Assembly: GCA_022113835.1 (NCBI GenBank)
Contig: JAILWY010000014.1
Location: 6,697,501-6,761,500, forward strand
Direction of reading: 5' to 3'
Source of the DNA: Atopsyche davidsoni
Lineage: Eukaryota; Arthropoda; Insecta; Trichoptera; Hydrobiosidae
Length of the DNA: 64,000 nucleotides
The first letter of the stretch is position 1, and every line of letters starts with the position of its first letter. Both the position numbers and the translations under genes were made by a program. Under the pieces are notes generated by a model. That model made no database searches and was not told the DNA's origin. It was given only the letters and a program-made list of their open reading frames with translations. Below are positions 12,640 to 21,656 of this stretch, piece by piece.

Positions 12640-12810
12640 ATTTGTCGCCATTTTTGGAGTAAAGTTTTGGGAACACCGGCTAACAGTTTAGGGTTAGTAA
12701 AAATGGAGCGTTACACGATAGAACAACGCGTCTTCATTATTGATCAATATTTCAAAAATAATGAAAGCTTGGCAGCCTTTTAAAACTTTACTGCAAAAAT
12801 GGCGACAAAT
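12640..12810 (+). mobile_element. Mariner-like MITE (171 bp)
   Basis: Terminal inverted repeats of about 29 bp (ATTTGTCGCCATTTTTG, one mismatch, then AGTAAAGTTTT) lie at 12640-12668 and 12782-12810. The interior keeps the beginning of a transposase gene and nothing else, so this is an internally deleted derivative. TA precedes the left end; the right side has TC, so the TA duplication is imperfect. Confidence 0.8.
12704..12783 (+). pseudogene. Truncated Tc1/mariner-like transposase, first 26 codons
   Basis: The frame from the ATG reads MERYTIEQRVFIIDQYF and continues NNESLAAF before a stop created at the deletion joint. This matches my memory of the N-terminal helix-turn-helix start of Tc1/mariner-like insect transposases (DUF4817-type). 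The DNA-binding domain is incomplete, and the DD(D/E) catalytic core is absent. It is carried between the terminal repeats of the 12640-12810 element and cannot be functional. An upstream in-frame start at 12541 lies outside the element and is irrelevant. Confidence 0.75.
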
Positions 12811-12939
12811 TCAAATCTTGCGTTAATTTTGGGACACGTTTATATGCTGAATTCCAGGTATTTTTTTGGGTCGGGGCTTACTTTTAAAAGAAAATTAAAA
12901 GCATATTAGGCATCTTTCGGTCCAGATAAAATAGAAATC

Positions 12940-13060
12940 AACACGTGATCGGCGTCTCGGCGCTGACGCACGCTGCACACGCAAATACCCGGCGCCCCGC
13001 GGAGCCGCCCCGCCCGGCGCCTGACTCAGCCGGAGTCCCTCCTGACCATCGGACCTGACG
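12940..13060. other. G+C island
   Basis: G+C-rich patch with GGCGCC at 12991 and 13016. The overlapping 95-codon minus frame (12895-13182) has no recognised motif. Confidence 0.5.
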
Positions 13061-13299
13061 CCTCGCATTCTCGTCTCACTCATACCATGGAGTATCATAT
13101 TTCCTCGATTCTGGAAAAATCTTGCTCCGATTCCACTGTACGATATACTGACAGAGGCTATGCCAGGTTTTGATGCGTGCATTCGCTTAAATTTGATTTT
13201 TATAATTCTACGTAGACGGTTTGATTTCTTTGAATTTCACTCAATTATACTGTAATAAAGTTAGTGAAATTCAATCTAGTATCTTTCAATGACTGTTAA

Positions 13300-13408
13300 A
13301 GCTTCTACGCACGTCGCAACACAACTTGCAGCCGATTTGCAGCTAACCAATAGCAATCTTACTTTGCGTATGTGTTGCGTTGTGTTGCGCGTGTGTGGAG
13401 GCCTTTAT
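13300..13408. mobile_element. Family A MITE, compact copy
   Basis: The left part has CAACACAACTTGCAGCCGAT and CTAACCAATAGCAATCTTAC; the right part ends TTGCGCGTGTGTGGAGGCCT. The arms are imperfect inverted repeats. The ends resemble AGGCCT(C/T)(C/T)ACACACG seen in the other copies. Confidence 0.7.
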
Positions 13409-16400
13409 TGTCAACTAACCTACGCAAATGAGATAAGCGTGTTTTCTATGGTTCAATAAATGAATTCCTTGGAAAATGTTTCATTGCTTTTCTCATCTTC
13501 TCATGATTGTTTAATACAAGATCAAAACCTATGATGCATGTATATTTTTATCATTTTAGATACGATGAGTCAATTACAAAACAAATTGTTCACAACTTGA
13601 TGATGGGTGATGCTTGGATTTTCAGAATGTAGTCAGAAAGCTCTGAATAGCTTACATTCTCACTTAATAAGATTATTAAAGTATTAGAGGAAAACCTTGA
13701 AATCTTTACGTAGCTATTTGTTCGTTGTGTCTATTTTTGCTCCGCCAAATTTAGCAATGTGGTCAACTCCACTGGATTCCGTGAATTTTATATCAGTCAG
13801 TTAATAAGAGCTCCAGCCTTCTTAGAACAACGTTGGATGTATTCAATGAATGCTTATTATCAGGATATAAATAAAATCTTGCGGTAAATGCGACATCAAA
13901 TTCAGATTGTTAAATAAAACGTAGATTATTGGCTGGGCGTTTATTACTTTCGAAAATAAATTTGCATAACCAATACGATATACATTTTTCAACAAAAGAC
14001 TGTTTAACACTTACTAAGAATCACGCGTGTAATAATATAACATTAGAGTTGGAAGTTTTCCACCATTAAAATATTTACTTTGCACGATGAATTCTTCGGC
14101 AGATTTTCTCACTGGATACTCATTATTGTCTGCGGCTAAGTTCCCACGGCCGCTCTATTTTCCCAGGCCGGCGCCACAGAATCAAAATGACATTAGTCTA
14201 CCTCTTTGGATTAATAATTAAAGATATTATGTCGGGGGGTCTGGCGCCGGCGCCAGGCTAGACGCCGCCCGTCTCGGCGCCGCGATGCGTTTGATGATTC
14301 AATTTTGACATTATGGAATCAGTCTTTCGGGTTCTTGGCAGGACCTGAGCAGTTGTTCGGTAACATCGCTTGAACACTTTATGGAGCTCACGTTTTGAAA
14401 TATGCAGTCAGATAAATCAGTCGTGACCTACTCACATCTGTCGTTTAAAAATACTTACAATAAATAATACGTATAGCCGGTTTCTATGCTTTTTAGAACA
14501 CGTCAGTAGACTATGAGTATCTTATGCAGTTTGTTGCCTAAACAGATCTTGATTATTTGTGTTTTAGTGATACTTAATTTTATGTTTTATAACTTTTTTA
14601 ATGCCTGAGAGCTTTGCACAATAAAAATATGGCCTGTTATACAGTTAAACCGTGCATAAATATCTGCATAACTCCAAAGATTACACATTAGAGTCTCAAC
14701 TAGTTTTTTGAGATTTCCATATATTTTTATAAATCAAAAACTTTCGAAATTAATTTTGATATTGTTTTAAAGTATTTTTCTTATTTTTTTAAATGCGAGA
14801 TATAAATTAATACACAAAAAACAAGCAAACGAGATTTACGCCAAAAGACAAATTGTTACCAATGCTATGAAAAAATACAATAAATTTGTATTCTCAGTGA
14901 GTGGGCGCAATTATTATCGTGGAAGTCCTTGGGATGTGATTTGTGACCGCTGCGGAGAACAGCACCTCCCAGCCCATTACACGCCGCGTTATATATATTA
15001 CATGCATTGTAGTTGAACTCCTGTCCTTAAGTAAAGTTGGCATTTGAAAACAGTTTTCATATTAATATTTGAATTAGCCGATACATCTTATCCGAAAATA
15101 TAAATATGGACACCTGTCCAATTCGATGACCGAATTGTATTTTATATACATAACGTAAAGCTTAAAAGATGTCATACATATATTTTGGTCTTGCAAGTTT
15201 TCATATATGCAGAACAAGTAAAAACTCGGATTTTTTGAACAATAAAACTTTCGGGACTTGGGAATGCTGATCTGAAATTTGGAGACGTTTACGGTTCTAC
15301 TTGGCTCTGGGTTATTAAAATATGTGTGTACTTGAATGCGGTCATTTTGGAAGCCGGCCAGCTCTCCGAGACTTCAGATCGTATCAGATACATTATTGTT
15401 TTTTTATTAGCTGTTTCCGTATCGAATTGGCATTTGCTCGTATGCATTATTCTAGACATTCTAATGGGGCCGCTGTTTTTGTTTTTGTGACCACCGGTGA
15501 TGGACGCTAATGCGGCGGGCGACGCTGCTCGGATCCTGATCAATCTCTCATTGTTTACAGTGGACATGGATCTACTGCGTTGTTGTATATCGATTTTTAT
15601 ATATGTTATGCAGGTGCTTTAAGAAAGCACCTGCTTTGGTTTATTGAAAAGTATTATAGCAGTAATTTAAATATAAATAAATAAAACGAATTAGATTTTA
15701 ATTTTTCTGCATCACAAGGTTTTGTAAATCATATAACGATTTTATAAATTCATTTTTATCTTCTTTTAATTATTTAACATTTCTTATTAATATTTTATTT
15801 GTATGCTTTGTTTTTCTAATTATAAAGAGTTTGAATCTTTTATCTAACAGCTAAATCATTTATCAAGAAATTTACTATAGTTATGGTAGTATCTATGTAT
15901 AAAAAAAACGAATTGTTTTTCGAATAACTAGGACCATTGCTTCATCTTGCTAAATCCTCTTTTATGTCTTAATATCGCTCGTCGTTAAGCATAAAAGTTG
16001 TTTCATTGTTTTAAAAAAAATAGACCGATTACACATTGCGCAATAACGCTCCATCGTATGGTGACACTCGTTGTGGAGGACTTTGCTCCCCGAAGCGTGA
16101 CTCACCTGCGCCTCGAATTGAGTTCAACTTACTCAAAGTATTTTTATTTACAATGATAGAAATTTTCAAATAAAATTTGACTAATTTTATCAAAATTTGT
16201 TTCACAGCTTAATCTAATTTTAAAGCTGCATTTTTCGACTTTGAAGGAATCACTGAAATTCCCTACGCTGTAAATTGAGGCGTTCGTCTTGGTATTTCAG
16301 CGATGCACTCTCAGCCCCTGGCTCGGAGCATCAGCCAATATAAAACACCCAGGCGCCTCACCGCGACATCAAACGCCGCCCCGCGCCGGGTATTTCTGGT

Positions 16401-16497
16401 GAGCTCGATGAGGTTCAGCGGGATTAAGTTGTCAACAACCGACACACACAGCTGCAGGTGTACTCGTATGTGTAACTTCTGTAAGAAAGAACCTTTA
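13409..16497. other. Gene-free stretch
   Basis: No gene recognised. It holds a G+C island at about 14150-14290 with four GGCGCC sites (14170, 14243, 14249, 14276) and a perfect 11-bp-stem hairpin at 15610-15634 (GCAGGTGCTTT and complement, 3-nt loop). Sequence at 16050-16120 and 16290-16400 is G+C-balanced. Confidence 0.45.
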
Positions 16498-16757
16498 TTT
16501 GCATCCAGCCTTACTCATTCATTAAACTTATTCTCAACTCATGAAAAATAAAGGGTTTTTAAAACACATATTTTTCCCTACACACTCAATAACGAAAATA
16601 GAGAAATCCATCTGCGCTACCACCTAAGCCACACCTTGCAAGCCCCATAAGCCACACACTTGCATAGCCACATACCGTATTATAAGTATAGCCTTTACAA
16701 CTAACGTAAATTAGCAAAAATAAAATAATTAATCTTGTTTTTTTTTTGCATCCAGCC
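16498..16757 (+). mobile_element. Retroposon-like insertion flanked by 13-bp direct repeats
   Basis: The 13-mer tttgcatccagcc occurs at 16498-16510 and 16745-16757 and brackets a 234-bp insert that ends in AATCTTG followed by a T run. The insert shares TAAAGGGTTTTTAA, CACATATTTT, CGCTACCAC, ATACCGTATT, ATAGCC and AATAAAAT-type landmarks with 36572-36755. Variable-length duplications of 10-15 bp suggest target-primed reverse transcription (SINE or truncated LINE end). No reverse transcriptase is present. I see no box A/B promoter in it. Confidence 0.65.
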
Positions 16758-17034
16758 ATTGAGACATCGCGTGATTTAAAAATATCAAAATATGTATTTG
16801 TCTCTTCTTGGAATTAAATGACTTTAATAAAATATTCAAACATTATACGTACACTATTACTAAAGTCCCTATGTGAGATTTCTATCGTTCTTGTTTTTGA
16901 TGAACAACGTATTGGAAAACTATTCTTTCAAGCGTGAAAAAACCTTTATATTACAAAGACATTCATTTTCTTTCAATTAAAAAATAATATATTATTAATT
17001 TGATTAAACAAATTGATTTTACGTATTTGATCAT

Positions 17035-17330
17035 TATCAGGACCGTAGAACACTGATAATTAAGTCACTCGGCTGTAAACCTTAATCGACGCACCGATCT
17101 GTTCATACGGATTCCTTTCAGGTATTGCTCGTCCATAAGATAAATCGTCAGGGCGATCGGGCGTCACATTAAATACAGATTCACGGGAATTAAGCCGAGG
17201 GACACTAATAACGGGGCCGAACAAGGCCTAAGTATCCAGATCTCGTCTGATTATAAAGTTTACAATTCGGGACGAAAGGGTTGCCCGTATCAATCAAACC
17301 GGTGAAGGTAAAGGTTTTTCTTTAGATTTT
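17035..17330. other. Conserved-looking G+C-balanced block
   Basis: About 300 bp of unique, balanced sequence without long homopolymers. It includes CACTAATAACGGGGC; a similar CACTAATAACAGGGC occurs at about 53426. No frame is convincing. It is a candidate conserved non-coding element on composition only. Confidence 0.3.
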
Positions 17331-18169
17331 GTTACAGGACTTTGACAAAGTTATCTATCAATATTGGTACCTATTCAACTCGGTTTGTGGTCAGGTCGGG
17401 CTCCTCGTCCAGCAGGTGACTCATGGCCTATTGTGCAGAATTAAGGTCACGCCTGTTTCAATTTAGCCAAAACTGTTTATACTGAAATCGTACTTGACAA
17501 AGTAAAAGTCGTTTCATATAGCATAACAAATACCCTTATATTTTTTATTAAAAACTGACTATTGCTATGTGTTGCTTATATACTTATTACTTCGAATCCC
17601 AATTTACTACTCTTACGTTTTTATGTACATTTAAAGTTTAGAATTCGTGAGTACATTGTGGAGTTGATTATTGATGTCTGCCCTCGTACACGATAATTCT
17701 AGCGAGTGTAGCTCGACTTCCGACTCGACATAATGGTTATATAAAACAAATAACGGAATGCGATCGGATGAGTAAAGTCAACAATAAGATGGTGTAAATA
17801 GCGATAATGTGGAGTATGTGTACCTAGTAATGAAAAATATTCCTTGATTTACTTGTATTTCAAATTCCACGTATTTCTTTACGTGGACCATTAACGTATA
17901 ATATTATATGATATAACCTATTGAATAACATTGTATATAGTATTTGGGAGATGTATTTGCATAAGTTTTCTTTATGGCGCATACCATTTATGTACTGACG
18001 TATTTATTCCACAGATTATAATCATCTCTTCAAACCTGTATTTTAAAGAAAAATTCTTAGCGCTATTTTACACCGAGCGCCCATATAAATTATTCATTCG
18101 GTAATATATGCTAAATATTCAATATTGTGACTTTTTTGCTTTTGTGTGTATCCTCGCAAACTTAATTTT

Positions 18170-18243
18170 TAATAATTGTTGGTTTGTTTTTTTTTCAGGT
18201 GAGCATTCCGCCGGCAAGCCAGCGCATTATTAGACAGGTAACT
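18170..18243 (+). promoter_or_regulatory. Candidate recursive splice site 1 (with optional 39-nt microexon)
   Basis: A pyrimidine tract (TTTGTTTTTTTTTCAG) ends at 18198 and is followed directly by GTGAGC: a 3' splice site fused to a 5' splice site. A TTAATAAT branch-like motif lies upstream. A second 5' site, CAG/GTAACT, follows 39 nt later (18237/18238), so the 39 nt could serve as a recursive-splicing exon or a real in-frame microexon (it reads VSIPPASQRIIRQ). No transcript evidence is available here. Confidence 0.4.
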
Positions 18244-19281
18244 TGTGCGGCTCATCCACGCGTGCATCCGTCATTTCGATCGGAGTCGCGACTTCTCCAG
18301 ATGCCTTATCGCAGTATTAGTTTAATTTTTTTGCCCGAGACGGTTGTAGCGTTGCATAAATTCCTCTTTAAATATCTAGAAAATAAACGAGCGTGAAATT
18401 CAAGTTACAAATCTATGTTGCCCGTTCACTGATTTTTTCCGAGTGTTGTGACACGCGACCGGATTAGTTTCATATCGAAGCGGTCATCTCGCGCTGTTAT
18501 TTCGGCTCTCTCAGCCGTGAACGGTCTCGGCAGTCCGCTCGATCATTGCAGCCGTTTTTTGCGAGGAATCTAAAGTATTCTACATATCTATTACATAATA
18601 ATTTGTCTCTAAATCAATCATACATGTTTGAATTTACATAATGCGTTGATGTTTATTAATTCTGCACGCGACTCCAAAGTAAACACGCTACCCACACTGT
18701 CGAAATTTGATATGTAATTGCTTGAAGTGATAATTGTTACTGAGCTACTTTTGTGTTGCTTAATAACTAATATAATATATCAACCGGTTAAATACAAGGT
18801 ATCTGAATTTAAAAATATATACGTGTCTTTTGAATATTTGTCTACCATTAACATCAACCGAAACCATTTTATGATTTATACTTGTACAGCTTCGGACAGA
18901 TGGAGGCATACCCTTGTGTCATGTCTCTTCAGTACCAAAGCTGTAATCGCCACAGATTGTAATATTTTTGTAATTAAATATCATTACAAAAATCGCGTCA
19001 TGCAGGTGAATAGTTATATTCACCTGCATGACGTGCTGACGCACAAAAAAATGTTTACAGCAAAAAAGCGCACTATATTGCAACAAGTTTCTCCACACTA
19101 ACCCACTATGCAGTTTATTTTGATTAAAAAACTATACAATCAATAATTATATATTTTAATCATATTTTAAAAAAAAATAGATAAACTTTATGATATAGTA
19201 TTGTTAACCTCAATTGAGACAGAGATAATTATAGCGGTAGCTATTTTACCCGAACTTTATTGTATCTGTATTATTACTTAG
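18244..19281. other. Gene-free stretch with a 17-bp-stem hairpin
   Basis: 18425-18560 is G+C-balanced. A perfect hairpin lies at 18996-19033 (CGTCATGCAGGTGAATA, 4-nt loop, complement). The 127-codon open frame at 18718-19101 passes through this hairpin and shows no domain; I regard it as chance. Confidence 0.45.
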
Positions 19282-19574
19282 TACTAATATGATTAGGCAC
19301 ATTAGTTCACACATAGAAGATGATTTAAAAAATGCTTTGAAAAATATCATCGTGAATTGTGTGGGATTTGAACCCACACCCCCAGGCATACAAGGCGGCT
19401 GACCATTGTACTAATGAACCACACCATTAATCGATAATTTTTATCAATCATACTCTACATATGAACCAATGTGCCTAGGCCAACCAATATTTAGTCATTT
19501 GCAAAAATCCAGCGCTTGCAAAATTTCTTTAATCATCTTCTATGTGTGAACTAATGTGCCTAATCATATTAGTA
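19282..19574. mobile_element. Fold-back element family D copy 2, enclosing a tRNA-like sequence
   Basis: The outer ends TACTAATATGATTAGGCACA and complement match the perfect hairpin at 12127-12303. The arms here are diverged, about 70 bp on the left and shorter on the right. A second degenerate copy of the terminal motif (GAACCAATGTGCCTAGGCC) lies inside the right half near 19461. The interior carries a minus-strand tRNA-like unit. A direct repeat GTATCTGTATTA flanks a wider region (near 19263 and 19650), possibly marking a larger insertion. Confidence 0.8.
19355..19425 (-). ncRNA. tRNA-like pol III promoter unit (tRNA-derived, not a functional tRNA)
   Basis: On the minus strand, TAGTACAATGG (19413-19403) fits the box A consensus TRGYNNARNNG and GGTTCAAATCC (19374-19364) fits box B, 28 bp apart. 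The T arm forms a 7-bp stem GTGTGGG/CCCACAC around a TTCAAAT loop. The acceptor stem does not pair and the anticodon stem is poor, so it is a tRNA-derived head like those of SINEs, not a working tRNA. It sits inside an inverted-repeat element, an unusual setting. Confidence 0.65.
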
Positions 19575-19969
19575 ATAATACAAGAAACCCGTAATAGGTA
19601 ATAAATACGCACTTGATTAACGTTCAATCCAAAAAAAGAAACTTACGTATCTGTATTACTTATCAAAGGGAGCAGCGGCCACTTTTGCGCGCTGTACATT
19701 CTATTCGCAAATAATAAATAATTAGAAGCATTTAGCTACTGCCTGATTCGTTCAAATCAAAGAGAGACCTTTTGTAATTCGATGAAATACATTTATTTTA
19801 CATGCTATATTTTGTATGGTATGTTTTTATTAATCATAATATCAGTTATGTCGAATTTTTAATTTTTTTTTTTTAAATTAAATTGTTGTTCATAGTTGAT
19901 ACTCTACTACTACTGTGAATTTCAAACGTTGCATACCTTGTATAAATATGTATACAAAAAACGGAGCGC

Positions 19970-20105
19970 CGTGGGTAGCGGCGCGTGTTTCCGAAGGCCG
20001 GGTTAACTCGGCGGCGGGGTTAGCAGGCCGGCCAGACGCCGGTAACTGAATCCTCCGCATTTCAAGATACTTATATTATTTCGGACGCCGCGGCGCCTGG
20101 CCGTA
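19970..20105. other. G+C island
   Basis: A G+C-rich patch with GGCGCC at 20092; no coding signal. Confidence 0.5.
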
Positions 20106-21217
20106 CATAAACTATGCTCCATTGCAGGGACTATCAAACTTTACTACGCAGTCATTTACACTTTGATTTTATGGGCGACTCCTGGTAACGCTTCGACGCA
20201 GGCGAGTACTATCCAATTTACAAATGCTCGCGGAAATTTCTGAGGTAGAAACTGGAATAGTTATGCATAACCCACGATTTTATTACCTCGAAGTGAATAA
20301 GAACTTGCGAGCTCTCTTGTAGGACATTCGTTCTTATCCATTAAGTACATTTATACGCCATTAAAAACAGCCTGGTCAACAGAACCGCCTCTACACACCA
20401 ACCAAACCTAGATTTCTCAGTAAAACACAATTTGTTTATCGATTTATCTTTTAGGAAACAAGTAAAGCTTTTTTTCATTTCGACATACTGTGCTTAAAAC
20501 CATTTGATCTCAAGAATACCAACTACGAAAAAAACTATGTAACATTATTTGTAACGATAATTTGAAAGCGTTATCCACTTAACCAATTTGAGTGAATTTT
20601 GAATGAATAATGAGTGAATATATTGTTTGGCTTTATATTTGATATTAAGGTATAAATATGCTTACTATTTATTTGGTTCTCTAAAACACAATATTCATGA
20701 GCACATTTTTCGTGGTACGATTTGCAAAATTTTTAGAGAAACCGTGAGCTCTGAAATGTCTATTTACTTTGTGATAATTTCACTTAAGCCAATTAACAAT
20801 ACTAAACTTAATATACAAATAGTTGTTCAGTTTGCACAGTTTCAGAATCCCCGGCTTATTGAAATGTGATACACATTTCTTGCGCCGATATATTCGCCTT
20901 TCACGTGAAACAAACGGAATAGGCCGCCTCGTTGCCCGCTAGCCCACTTGTTCGAGTCAGTAAGTAGTCTGTTTACAAGAACTGTTCTGTCTATCGCCAA
21001 TTCAGGTCGAATTACCTCATTACCCAATCTCAAATTGGATGCTTACTTGACAACGAGCGGAATAATACTAATGAGCCAATCACTAACAGCGCATAATTAT
21101 TTTTAGGATTATCCACTGCGCTAGTGATGCTTGATCCTAAATAAACGTAGCGTTTAGTTTGTTGTAAATAGTGACTCTACAACAATACAACTACTTTGAA
21201 AGGTGGGTTGAGATATA
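20106..21217. other. Gene-free stretch before hAT copy 1
   Basis: Short chance frames only; nothing recognised. Confidence 0.5.
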
Positions 21218-21225
21218 CTCTAAAG
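21218..21225. repeat. Target-site duplication of hAT copy 1 (left)
   Basis: ctctaaag, repeated exactly at 23888-23895; fits nnnTAnnn. Confidence 0.9.
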
Positions 21226-21310
21226 CATAGGTGGCCAACCTTTTTCAGCTACCGGGCCAAATTGAAGAAATGGGATTGCCTACTGGGCCGGACGACAAAA
21301 TTTCATTTAA

Positions 21311-21568
21311 CACGTTGACTGTCATTGTAATTTTCAAAAATCTGGTTGAAAATGACAATTTGATTGGCATTATATTATTAAAAACTCTCATTTTAGTGCA
21401 TGGTTATCATCAAAAAGCAAAATTTTCTGTTCATGCAAGCCAGCATTGATTTTTTTTTCATTTCCCAGAAGCCATCTATCGATATTAGCACTATTCCGAG
21501 TTTAATCGTAGCTGCACAAAAATGGCAAGTAAACAAGGATGAGATAATTCGTAGCGGCAGTCAACGTG
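21311..21568. mobile_element. Nested piggyBac-like MITE in hAT copy 1
   Basis: The ends CACGTTGACTGTCA and (other strand) CACGTTGACTGCCG match at 12 of 14 positions. They are flanked by TTAA at 21307-21310 and 21569-21572, the piggyBac target duplication. It is 258 bp long and non-coding. It lies between the transposase polyadenylation region and the hAT terminus, so it has been copied with the hAT. Confidence 0.8.
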
Positions 21569-21656
21569 TTAATATAAAAAGCAAGCAAGAAATATAGTGT
21601 TTTTATAGAAGATACAATTTTATTTGTATATAAAAATAAACAAAATATATTACATT

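Noticed and set aside
18718..19101. 127-codon plus-strand frame
   Set aside because: A+T-rich, low similarity to anything known, crosses a perfect hairpin; likely chance.
19355..19425. Functional tRNA gene on the minus strand
   Set aside because: Box A, box B and T arm are good, but the acceptor stem does not pair and the anticodon stem is poor; tRNA-derived repeat instead.
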